Source: JBGSIC01 sp041751875
GTDB lineage: Bacteria > Bdellovibrionota > FAC87 > UBA2466 > JACKAF01
Assembly: GCA_041751875.1 (NCBI GenBank)
Contig: JBGSIC010000013.1
Location: 62,001 to 126,000 of the forward strand
Length of the DNA: 64,000 nucleotides
Direction: 5' to 3'
Positions 27,102-35,293 of this stretch are shown piece after piece. The notes beneath the pieces are model-generated. The model was not told where the DNA came from. It saw nothing but the letters and a program-made list of their open reading frames with translations, and did no database searches. Each line of letters begins with the position of its first letter. The first letter of the stretch is position 1. The translations under genes were made by a program, and so were the position numbers.

Positions 27102-27881
27102 CTAGTTCACGCGGCGTGAGCGAGCAGCAAAATCCACGTTGTCTTTAATCCAATCAAAGAATCGCGTCTGCTGAGAAAAACTCCTGCCAGAACGGAGGTT
27201 CTTTGGATCGCGCCAGCTGGTCATTACCGCTGCGTCTTGAGTCCAAACCTTCACGCGCTTTCGCGGAATCTTGGTCTGCCAACCCATTCCCACCACCGCA
27301 TCGGTGTAGAGAACACGGAGTGTGACATTGCGAGAAAGCTTTTCTAAGGGCTTCAGCTCAATATTCCGAAAGCTTGCCTTGCCTTTTGCACCCGGTACAT
27401 CGGGCTTGCCATCGCTCATCATCACAATGGAGATGGGCTTGAGCATCAGCTTGCGGCTTTCGACCGTGTTGGCAATCTGCTTAAAGAACGCGTTGTAATC
27501 AGTATAAGGATTGGACTTGTTCTTCGGAAAAATCTTCGTCAGCTTCTGACGAATTCCCGCGATCGATTCATTTTGAAAGGTCTGAATCGGATGCAAGGTT
27601 TTCGGCTCATCCGGACGTGCGCCACCAATCGAGCCCACGAAAAGGGCAGTAGGTTTTTCCAAACCACCGTAGCCGTTTAGATGAGCGTGAAGGTAGTGCG
27701 CCAAAAAGTCCAAAGAATCATCGAAGTGCTTACTTTTGAGAAAGGACCCACTGATATCCGCTCCCACAAAGAGTACTAACCGAGGGGTATCAGCGCCTTG
27801 CTGAGTAAACTCCTGGATTTTTGTACAACCGGAAGAGCCAATCAGCGCTAATAGAAAGAGAACTAAAATGCCAAACTTCAT
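27102..27881 (-). CDS. Lipoprotein with a von Willebrand A (MIDAS) domain
   Basis: 259 residues. Start ATG 27881 gives a lipoprotein signal (lipobox SSGC, Cys19); a longer frame to 27971 overlaps the upstream gene. The fold begins with VLFVGADISGSF, the MIDAS D-x-S-x-S motif (Asp42, Ser44, Ser46), followed later by IVMMSDGKPD, the third metal loop. Such domains bind Mg or Ca and protein partners. It starts one base beyond the stop of the membrane protein, so the pair is probably one complex at the membrane. Function unknown. Confidence 0.75.
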   Translation of the reverse strand: MKFGILVLFLLALIGSSGCTKIQEFTQQGADTPRLVLFVGADISGSFLKSKHFDDSLDFLAHYLHAHLNGYGGLEKPTALFVGSIGGARPDEPKTLHPIQTFQNESIAGIRQKLTKIFPKNKSNPYTDYNAFFKQIANTVESRKLMLKPISIVMMSDGKPDVPGAKGKASFRNIELKPLEKLSRNVTLRVLYTDAVVGMGWQTKIPRKRVKVWTQDAAVMTSWRDPKNLRSGRSFSQQTRFFDWIKDNVDFAARSRRVN

Positions 27882-27882
27882 G

Positions 27883-29139
27883 TTAGGCCGCCTTTCTACG
27901 AGTAGGCGTGCTGCTGCCGTTGTTGTTGTCGTTTTTACGAGCGCCCGAGTTGCGTTTGCCACTGTCGGCAACGGGTAACAGCGATTTGGCGGGCTTTAGC
28001 TGTTGCACGCTTTCAAAGGGTAACGAAAACGCGTGGCGTTTTGTCAAAAGAAGAGTGAAGAAGTTAATTGCTGCGGCAACGATTTGAAGCGGCGGCAAAA
28101 TAAAGGCACCCAAGACTTCTTCGCCTTTTGCGCTGATCCAACCCATCTCGCTTTTTAGCTGGCGAAGAAGGTTTGTAGTCAACGTGAGCGAGCCCGTCAA
28201 AATGGGATCGCGTCCCACCTTACCCGCACTTAGGCCTGTGCCTTGGATAATCGCCAACACAGTCGGCGTACCCGCTGAGGCAAAAAGGAACCACGACATA
28301 CCGCGGATACCAAACCAAGTTATGCCGGCAATGCTAAGCGTTCCAATTACGCCCAACTCGAACGTGCCCGACGTGTGCTGCGCAAACCAGGGAACCAACG
28401 CATCCACAAATTCGCGATACAAGAAGACCACTTCCACAAAAAGCGCTACGAGCTCAATCACGCCAATTTTAATAATGGCGGCGATGTTTTTTGTTTTAAG
28501 CGCGTCCGTCCAAGTGGCTAGCACCGCGTAGCTACCCAAAACAACAAACATCATGAATAAGAAAAGAGGAAAGCGGATAAAGCCTTCGCTAAGTGTTTGA
28601 CCCGTAACGCTAGAAAGCGTGTCGACCACAAGGGGGGAAGTCACGAAGGTAAAGATAATCGCTTCAAGCGTGCACCAGAACATCGTAAGGCCCACGGCGA
28701 TCCAGGGAACTCCCGGACTGAGCGCGCTACGCACCACGTTTCCCATCATACGGAAAGGCACCAACACGAAGTCTTGAAGCAGCATCCAGACCGCGACAGT
28801 CGCAAGTCGAATCACGCCAAGGGTAGCCACTGTCAGTGTGCCCACAAACTTGAAGAGCCCACCCCAGAAACTAAATACGGCGCGCCCCATATCCCACCAT
28901 GTCATCAAGATTGAATTCACGAAGTCCTGACGATCGGAGCGGATAACCACCGAAAGTAAACTCACGATGGAAGCCCAATAACCCGCAATCAATCCCAAGA
29001 CAGGGAGCAATAAAAAAGTGCGTTTGGCAATCATCAACCCAATGGGATCTTCCGCACCCCAAGCAAAATCCAGGAAGGTATTTAAAAAAGGTACGAAAAG
29101 AATCGAAAGAAAGGCTTCGACAATATTTGCGATTTCCAC
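27883..29139 (-). CDS. Polytopic inner-membrane protein paired with the MIDAS lipoprotein
   Basis: 418 residues with about seven to eight membrane helices and a C-terminal charged tail (Lys/Arg/Asn-rich, ending PTRRKAA). No transporter motif recognised. One base separates its stop from the lipoprotein start. The shared strand, spacing and terminator support a two-gene operon. I do not recognise a family. Confidence 0.65.
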   Translation of the reverse strand: MEIANIVEAFLSILFVPFLNTFLDFAWGAEDPIGLMIAKRTFLLLPVLGLIAGYWASIVSLLSVVIRSDRQDFVNSILMTWWDMGRAVFSFWGGLFKFVGTLTVATLGVIRLATVAVWMLLQDFVLVPFRMMGNVVRSALSPGVPWIAVGLTMFWCTLEAIIFTFVTSPLVVDTLSSVTGQTLSEGFIRFPLFLFMMFVVLGSYAVLATWTDALKTKNIAAIIKIGVIELVALFVEVVFLYREFVDALVPWFAQHTSGTFELGVIGTLSIAGITWFGIRGMSWFLFASAGTPTVLAIIQGTGLSAGKVGRDPILTGSLTLTTNLLRQLKSEMGWISAKGEEVLGAFILPPLQIVAAAINFFTLLLTKRHAFSLPFESVQQLKPAKSLLPVADSGKRNSGARKNDNNNGSSTPTRRKAA

Positions 29140-29343
29140 GTTTACTCCCTTAAAACGTACTCCCCGAAGGGCGACCAGATCACACGGACAGCAGTTAGAT
29201 CAAGAATAGGGGGTAATTATGAAGAAAATGGTCCGAAAGTGATGGCTCCGCCGACACAATCTCCTTTATGATGAAGAAAGCACGGTAAACTTACGCAGCC
29301 TCGTTTAGCCTGCGTCTCTCTCCTTTATATATAAGGTATTTCA

Positions 29344-29769
29344 ATGACCCTGCCCCTTCGCACGCTTCGGTTTTGTACCTGGGGCTACTGGGCTTTTTTG
29401 ACCTACACGCTGGTCAGTGTCGCTCCTTGGGACGTGCTGGGCGCGGACCGTTTTATCACGCCGCGCTTTGATCCCGCCGCTCCCGTTCCCTCACTCATTT
29501 TGCACACCGGCGCCTATCTACTTTTGGGAGGCCTATTATTTTTAAGTTTTAGAGATGATCGGCGCTGGAAAAAACTACGCAATTTTGCGCTTGTTCACGC
29601 CTTTGTGTGCGAAGCCTTGCAGGGATTTATCCCCGGGCGTTTCGTCAACCCGTGGGATGTTGCCGCCAATCTGCTGGGGCTCTTTGTGGTGTGGGGAGTA
29701 CTTAGCTTTTTTGAACGTAAACACCAGAAGATTCATGATGATGCTTATGGTGCGTCCAGCAAAGCGTAA
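29344..29769 (+). CDS. VanZ-like membrane protein
   Basis: 141 residues with about four helices. It has the VanZ pattern: a first helix with K/D-rich loop, HTGAYLLLGGLLF and then CEALQGFIPGRFVNPWDVAANLLG. VanZ-like proteins are small inner-membrane proteins linked to teicoplanin resistance or envelope lipid handling in some species; the role here is unknown. A near-palindromic TATATA stretch (29324-29338) precedes it. The last 68 bases overlap the HNH gene. Confidence 0.8.
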   Translation: MTLPLRTLRFCTWGYWAFLTYTLVSVAPWDVLGADRFITPRFDPAAPVPSLILHTGAYLLLGGLLFLSFRDDRRWKKLRNFALVHAFVCEALQGFIPGRFVNPWDVAANLLGLFVVWGVLSFFERKHQKIHDDAYGASSKA

Positions 29770-30574
29770 CGAGATTATCAAACGTGTGACTTCCCCCTAA
29801 AGAAACCGGATGCTTGTGGTGAATTTCCAGCCATCGTTGGGATTCACACCGCTTACCCTCCTGCTCGAAAGTGCACCTCCCTTGATCCCGATTTTGGATT
29901 TTATGGCGAAGCGCCGCTGGTAAGGGTTTCCGGCCGGCAACTGGTCGTGTGACCAGTTGGCTGCGTTTGGGTCCCGCTTCTGCGCGTTTGGCTTTTTGCA
30001 CAGGATCATGGCGATCAAGAAATTCTGTCACAAGCGCTTCAAGGGATTCCTCCAGGCCGCAAGCCTTTCTTCTCTTTTGAGAGAGCACATCCTGAACTCT
30101 TCTGATTTTTTTCTCTAACTCCGCAGAGATTCCACACTTGAATTCCATACGCTCAGCGGCCACTGGGTGAATCCGCTCAGGAACAATCAACGAGGGGTTG
30201 AGTCGCGCCACCTGTTTTTCCACTTCGCGAAAGGGAAGAGTTATTGCTTTTTCAATCCACTCTTTAGAATTGGAATGATTGATAACCGAAACTATCCTTT
30301 TAGCCTTGCAAACATTCAGCCTGCCATCCACGATCGCTTTCTTAAGAGCGGGAACTTCCTTCGCTTTTCTCGCCACACTAATGAAACTGTAAGCCTGGCT
30401 TTCGGAAAGCTTGAGAGCCTCAGTGACGTACTGAAAGACACTCGAGTAACCCAAGTCTCGAAAGATTTTTTTTGCCTCGATGGTTTGAATGATTCCCAAA
30501 AGCTCTGCTTCCGCCTGTAGAAAACGCTTCGCGCAAGCGACGGCGCGTTCGTGAATTTGTTTGAAAGATTCCAT
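29702..30574 (-). CDS. HNH endonuclease-domain protein
   Basis: 290 residues from ATG 30574 (GGAGGACACG in front; longer ATG forms lack that spacing). Residues 1-160 are helical, with DLGYSSVFQYVTEALKLSESQAY near 40-60. The C-terminal domain has CTFEQEGKRC and LEIHHKHPVSLGGSHTFDNLVTLCWTHHKHHHE, an HNH nuclease core with a Cys pair. I associate this architecture with Bdellovibrionota, where it occurs in several copies. It may act on DNA, but no partner methylase or defence gene is adjacent. It overlaps vanZ tail to tail by 68 bases. Confidence 0.8.
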   Translation of the reverse strand: MESFKQIHERAVACAKRFLQAEAELLGIIQTIEAKKIFRDLGYSSVFQYVTEALKLSESQAYSFISVARKAKEVPALKKAIVDGRLNVCKAKRIVSVINHSNSKEWIEKAITLPFREVEKQVARLNPSLIVPERIHPVAAERMEFKCGISAELEKKIRRVQDVLSQKRRKACGLEESLEALVTEFLDRHDPVQKAKRAEAGPKRSQLVTRPVAGRKPLPAALRHKIQNRDQGRCTFEQEGKRCESQRWLEIHHKHPVSLGGSHTFDNLVTLCWTHHKHHHESSGVYVQKS

Positions 30575-30654
30575 CGTGTCCTCCATTAAGTTAAGGAAAC
30601 GCCTGGAAGATCGAGATTGCAAGTGCCTTAGGGGTGCGTGAAGAGTCCGGAAAC

Positions 30655-30677
30655 CGGCCTCGCGAGAAGAGAGGCCG
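30655..30677. terminator. Possible hairpin downstream of tdh
   Basis: CGGCCTC and GAGGCCG form a seven-pair stem with a nine-base loop, 9 bases beyond the tdh stop. There is no T run, so it may be only a weak terminator. Confidence 0.35.
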
Positions 30678-30685
30678 AATGAGTC

Positions 30686-31708
30686 TTACCAATCCAGAAT
30701 GACTTTGCCGGATTTTCCGGTGCGCATGGCTTCAAAACTTTTTTCAAAGTCTGCAGCGGGATAACGGTGCGTGACCACTTCGCGGATGTCTAGTCCGCTT
30801 TGAAGAAGCGATTGCATTTTGTACCAGGTCTCAAACATTTCACGTCCGTAAATGCCTTTGAGATGCAAGCCCTTAAAGATGACCTGACTCCAATCGATGG
30901 AAACGGGTTCGGGAAAAATTCCCAGAATCGCCACGCGTCCCCCGTGATTCATTCCGTCTAAAAGACTCCGAAACGCTTCGGGATTGCCCGACATTTCCAG
31001 CCCGACGTCGAAGCCCTCTTTCATGCCGAGCTCCTTCATTGCGTCCTTCAAGCTTTGCTTTTTAGGATTGACCACTAGGGTGGCTCCCATCTTCTTGGCG
31101 ATTTCCAAACGGTGCTCGTTGACGTCGGTCACCACGACAAAGCGCGCGCCTACGAACTTGCAGATTGCGGCTGCCATCATGCCAATCGGTCCCGCGCCGG
31201 TAATCAGCACATCTTCGCCCACCACATCAAAAGACAGGGCGGTGTGAACGGCGTTACCTAGCGGATCAAAGATGGCCGCCACATCGTCAGGCACGTCGGG
31301 AGAAATACGAAACGCATTGGTTGCCGGAAGGGAGAGATACTCAGCGAAACACCCTGTGCGGTGAATCCCGATGCCTTCTGTGTTGCGGCACAGGTGCCGG
31401 CGTCCCGCGCGGCAGTTACGGCAGTGTCCACACGTGATGTGCCCTTCGCCAGAGACGCGGTCCCCTTTGCTAAAACCAGAAACAGAACTTCCCACTTCTT
31501 CGATAACCCCAAAAAACTCGTGCCCCGTGACAAGCGGAATTGGCAAAGTTTTCTGCGCCCACTCGTCATAGTTGTAGATGTGCACGTCCGTACCGCAAAT
31601 CGCGGTCTTCTTGATTTTGATGAGCACATCATTGGGCCCTATCGTCGGACGCGGCACGTCCTGCATCTCAAGGCCGGGTCCCTTTTTCGCTTTAACAATC
31701 GCTCTCAT
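30686..31708 (-). CDS. tdh: L-threonine 3-dehydrogenase
   Basis: 340 residues, the usual length. Zinc-dependent medium-chain dehydrogenase motifs: AICGTDVHIYNYDEWA, GHEFFGVIEEVG, the structural-zinc loop CGHCRNCRAGRRHLC and the NAD loop ITGAGPIGMMAA. It oxidises threonine to 2-amino-3-ketobutyrate, which Kbl then cleaves. It follows kbl with a four-base overlap. Confidence 0.96.
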   Translation of the reverse strand: MRAIVKAKKGPGLEMQDVPRPTIGPNDVLIKIKKTAICGTDVHIYNYDEWAQKTLPIPLVTGHEFFGVIEEVGSSVSGFSKGDRVSGEGHITCGHCRNCRAGRRHLCRNTEGIGIHRTGCFAEYLSLPATNAFRISPDVPDDVAAIFDPLGNAVHTALSFDVVGEDVLITGAGPIGMMAAAICKFVGARFVVVTDVNEHRLEIAKKMGATLVVNPKKQSLKDAMKELGMKEGFDVGLEMSGNPEAFRSLLDGMNHGGRVAILGIFPEPVSIDWSQVIFKGLHLKGIYGREMFETWYKMQSLLQSGLDIREVVTHRYPAADFEKSFEAMRTGKSGKVILDW

Positions 31709-32892
31709 GAAATCACCTTCAGATTTTTGCCCACTTTAGCAAAGGCCTTCACTGCTTTCTCTAAATCCGCCCGCGTGTGAGCCGCCGACATCTGCGTGCG
31801 GATGCGCGCGTGACCTTGGGGAACCACGGGATAGGAAAACCCGATGACGTACACGCCCTCTTCCATCATGGCGTCGGCCATCTCAGTCGCCAGCTTGGCT
31901 TCGCCAAGAAGGACGGGAATAATCGGATGCTCACCCGGCACCAGCTTAAAGCCTAATTGCGCCATTTCTTTTCGGAAAAACTGGCTGTTCTCGCGCAGCC
32001 GCGCGCGCAATTCCCCTTCTGAGGAAAGTAAATCGAGCACCGTAAGACTGGTCTTCACAATCACCGGCGCCAGCGAGTTAGAAAAAAGATAAGGGCGCGA
32101 GCGCTGGCGCAACCATTCAACGACTTCTTTGCGCCCCGAGGTGTAACCGCCCGAAGCACCGCCTAATGCTTTGCCCAATGTGCCGGTGAGAATATCCACG
32201 CGCCCCATCACGCCACAATGTTCAGGAGTACCTCGTCCTTTTTCTCCGACAAAGCCCACCGCGTGGGAATCATCCACCATGACTAAGGCGTCGTATTTGT
32301 CTGCCAGATCGCAAATGCCTTTGAGATTGGCAATAATGCCGTCCATGGAAAAAACGCCGTCGGTAGCAATGAGGCGGTAACGACACGCTTTAGCTTCTTG
32401 AAGTTGTTTCTCCAAATCCTTCATGTCGTTGTTCGCGTAGCGAAATCTTTTGGCTTTGCAAAGCCTCACACCATCGATAATGCTCGCGTGGTTGAGCGAA
32501 TCGCTAATAATCGCGTCCTCTTCCGAAAGAAGCGTTTCAAAAAGGCCACCGTTAGCATCAAAGCACGAGGAATAAAGAATCGTGTCTTCCATTCCCAAAA
32601 ATTCGCTTAGTTTTTTTTCGAGTTCTTTATGAATGGCCTGTGTGCCGCAAATAAAGCGCACACTGGAAAGTCCAAAACCGTATTCGGCGACAGCCTTTCG
32701 CGCGGCTTCAACTAAGGTGGGATGATTGGAAAGCCCCAGATAATTATTCGCGCAAAGATTAAGAACGCTTTTCCCCTCAGCGCGAATTTGAGGTTGTTGT
32801 GGCGAGGTCATCAAGCGCTCTGTCTTAAAGAGGCCCTCATTCTTGAGTTCACCGAGTTGTTTGTTTAAACCTGAAAAAAAATCCGCCTTCAT
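31705..32892 (-). CDS. kbl: Glycine C-acetyltransferase (2-amino-3-ketobutyrate CoA ligase)
   Basis: 395 residues of the alpha-oxoamine synthase family: NNYLGLSNHP, VRFICGTQAIHKELE, DDSHAVGFVG and the PLP lysine in TLGKALGGASGGYTSG. With Tdh it converts threonine to glycine and acetyl-CoA. GAGGAGCGGG precedes the ATG. The overlap with tdh indicates one operon. Confidence 0.96.
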   Translation of the reverse strand: MKADFFSGLNKQLGELKNEGLFKTERLMTSPQQPQIRAEGKSVLNLCANNYLGLSNHPTLVEAARKAVAEYGFGLSSVRFICGTQAIHKELEKKLSEFLGMEDTILYSSCFDANGGLFETLLSEEDAIISDSLNHASIIDGVRLCKAKRFRYANNDMKDLEKQLQEAKACRYRLIATDGVFSMDGIIANLKGICDLADKYDALVMVDDSHAVGFVGEKGRGTPEHCGVMGRVDILTGTLGKALGGASGGYTSGRKEVVEWLRQRSRPYLFSNSLAPVIVKTSLTVLDLLSSEGELRARLRENSQFFRKEMAQLGFKLVPGEHPIIPVLLGEAKLATEMADAMMEEGVYVIGFSYPVVPQGHARIRTQMSAAHTRADLEKAVKAFAKVGKNLKVIS

Positions 32893-33179
32893 TCCCGCTC
32901 CTCATATCCTCACCGAAGAGAGACAATTTAAACGATGAAAGCCAAGCGGCCAACGCACAAAGTGTATGCGGGCTGCTCAAACAGAATGTAGCCACGAAGC
33001 ACACCTATTAGATAATAAATTCAATTAGATACATGAACTCAGGCTGTATACACCTACTCCCCCCACAAAACCTCGACACCCCCTAGGCTCAAAATCTTGG
33101 CAAGAGGTATGCACTCTAAAGGGGCGTAAGCTCTCATTTGTACGTCGCGCGGGTTGATACACAACAAAGGTAAACGGCT

Positions 33180-34415
33180 ATGATTCGAACCCGAAATAGA
33201 TTTCTTTCCTTCTTAATGCTCGGCCTTTTTCTGGGCCTGGCTTCCCATTTTATCTGTGCTTTCGCGGTCGCCGACGAAGCGAAAACAGAGGGCGCTGAAA
33301 CTGCTGACCCCGCTCAAGAAGCAAAACAAGAAAAGGAATTCACCGAGATCGTGGCGGACGCGGGCGACAGCACAAAGCTTGAAGAAACGTTGGATCAAAT
33401 GGCGGAGTCAGACCCTGAAAAACTCGCAGCACTTCAAAAATTTTTGGACGCAGAAGCAACGGCCGCGAAGGAAGCGGGTAGATCAGAGGTGGCCGAGGGC
33501 CTAGAAATGATTCGGGACAAAGCCGGACGCGCTGCTGACGCAGCCAAAGCTGGCGGCCATGACGACCACGGGCATGTTGCAAGCGCAGCGGCTCCATCCT
33601 CTTCATCATCTGCCAGTTCGCCTTGCGGTCCAAATGGCTGCGGCAACCCTGGACAAGGGGCCGGAGCAGGCTCTCCGTGTGGTCCCGGTGGATGCGGAGA
33701 CAGCGGTTCTGGATCGGGTTCTGGATCGGGGTCTGGAACTGGATCGGGTTCCGGTTCTGGGTCCGGTGCAGGCGCTGGTCAACAGCAGGCCGGGGGCGGC
33801 AGTGGTGGAGGCTCAGGCGGGGGCTCGGGTGGCGGATCCGGATCAGGCGGCGGCGGAAAAGGTGGCGACATTCAGCCCATGCCGTTTGACATCGAAGTGC
33901 CCAACTTCGATGGCACCTCAAAACTTTTTTCGGAAGTTCTAAAAAATAAAGCGGGCGATAGCTCGGGCGTCGAAGCGCTCGCGGCGGCGATTGCTCAGGG
34001 AAATAATGTGACTTCAACAAGCGGCGCGGATTTCACCGCGTCTCTGGGGACTTTCTTACAAAACATCCAGGCGATGTATGCGCAGTACGCGAATATCGGC
34101 CAAGTGGCGACTCCGGCTGTCGCGCCTGCCGCGACGATTGCCCAAACACAGTTTCTGCCGGCCAACGGCCCCGTCTCGGCGGCTCGCAACAATCAAAGTT
34201 TGCAGTCCTCGCTAGCAAGCCGCATGAATAGTTTTGCGGTTATGCCGCAAGGCTTGGTGCGCGGATCGTCTCGGGCCTTGCAGTATCGCTTGCCCCAACG
34301 GCAAGCAGTCGTCCAAGTGCCGACACGCACCATCTCCAGCGTTCAGGGCGAACGCTTTCAACGCTCCGCACCAGCTGATTCAGCGGTGGTGTCGGTGCGC
34401 CATAAGCGCCGATAG
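33180..34415 (+). CDS. Secreted Gly/Ser-rich low-complexity protein with cysteine repeats
   Basis: 411 residues. A signal peptide (about 1-31, ending FAVADE) is followed by an acidic helical region (to about 125), a Ser-rich patch, two copies of SPCGP(N/G)GCG (about 145-180), then a long GSGSGS/GGGSGG run (about 180-235). The C-terminal half is Ala/Gln/Arg-rich and ends in a basic tail. It looks like an exported linker or surface protein; cysteines may crosslink. No enzyme motif. Tandem repeats make it prone to length changes. Confidence 0.65.
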   Translation: MIRTRNRFLSFLMLGLFLGLASHFICAFAVADEAKTEGAETADPAQEAKQEKEFTEIVADAGDSTKLEETLDQMAESDPEKLAALQKFLDAEATAAKEAGRSEVAEGLEMIRDKAGRAADAAKAGGHDDHGHVASAAAPSSSSSASSPCGPNGCGNPGQGAGAGSPCGPGGCGDSGSGSGSGSGSGTGSGSGSGSGAGAGQQQAGGGSGGGSGGGSGGGSGSGGGGKGGDIQPMPFDIEVPNFDGTSKLFSEVLKNKAGDSSGVEALAAAIAQGNNVTSTSGADFTASLGTFLQNIQAMYAQYANIGQVATPAVAPAATIAQTQFLPANGPVSAARNNQSLQSSLASRMNSFAVMPQGLVRGSSRALQYRLPQRQAVVQVPTRTISSVQGERFQRSAPADSAVVSVRHKRR

Positions 34416-34513
34416 TTTGGGCCAATCAAGCTCGACAAAGCGCACCTTGGCTTCACTAGCCTCCCATTAGAAACTTCCGGGTGAGTCTTTAGCTTTCACC
34501 AAGGAACAATCAG

Positions 34514-35284
34514 ATGACCTTCGATTTAGTCAGGACACGGCTGATCTCTGCATTCTTATTGCTTGGCTTGATTCCGCTCGCAGCATCGGGCGAACAGAGC
34601 GATATCGAAACTCCGAACGAAATCTTGATCGTGGCGCTCGGCGGATATAATTCCTGTAAGAGCTCTTCGCTCACATCCGAAGAAACCCCTTACGGCATGG
34701 ACATGTACACCAAGGCAAACACGATGGTGCAAAAGCTCGGACGCCAAGTTGGACCGCGCAACGTGCGTACCCTTTACGGCTGTCTTTTTTCTTCTCCTCC
34801 TCCCAACGGAGAAGGCTCGTACATTACTTCGGATGCTCCAGGAAAAGTTTTCTATGGCAACGGTTACGACATTCTAAAAACCATCCAATCGATGGTAAAA
34901 AGTACCGATACGCCCATTTTTTTGATGGGCCACTCGTACGGTGCCTGGCTGTCAATGTTCCTCGACCTTGAACTAGGAAATACGTACAACGTGCCGGGTA
35001 TTTTCACTATCGATCCCATTAGCCCAAAAACCTGTGGACCCATGGAAGTCGTTTTTGGTGCTTCGGGTTGCCATGAGGCCCCAACGGATCTCGATACAGT
35101 GGCGATTAAAGATCTCTCGCCCCTTTTTCTAAACTTCTATCAAACCCAAGATAGCTGGCTTACCTCTTCGAGCATTCCCGACGCCGACAACTTCCGCATG
35201 ACGTACCGGCGCTCCCACACGAAAATCGATGGGGACGATCGCGTTTGGGATAAAATCACGCAGGCGATTAGTAAGATTCTTTAA
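34514..35284 (+). CDS. Secreted alpha/beta-hydrolase (lipase-like)
   Basis: 256 residues with a signal peptide (ending LAASGEQ) and the nucleophile elbow FLMGHSYGAW (Ser141). Asp in TIDPISP and His in RRSHTKIDGDD may complete the triad. Cysteines near 48, 90, 177 and 189 could form disulfides. It probably hydrolyses an ester or lipid outside the cytoplasm. AAGGAAC precedes the ATG. Substrate unknown. Confidence 0.75.
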   Translation: MTFDLVRTRLISAFLLLGLIPLAASGEQSDIETPNEILIVALGGYNSCKSSSLTSEETPYGMDMYTKANTMVQKLGRQVGPRNVRTLYGCLFSSPPPNGEGSYITSDAPGKVFYGNGYDILKTIQSMVKSTDTPIFLMGHSYGAWLSMFLDLELGNTYNVPGIFTIDPISPKTCGPMEVVFGASGCHEAPTDLDTVAIKDLSPLFLNFYQTQDSWLTSSSIPDADNFRMTYRRSHTKIDGDDRVWDKITQAISKIL

Positions 35285-35293
35285 CGTCTGAGG

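Noticed and set aside
29951..30020. Restriction-modification or toxin-antitoxin pairing for the HNH gene
   Set aside because: Neighbours are VanZ and threonine-degradation genes; no methylase or antitoxin-like gene is adjacent.
33340..34020. 226-residue minus-strand frame across the Gly/Ser-rich gene
   Set aside because: Repetitive Gly/Ser codons give open antisense frames by composition alone; no motif.
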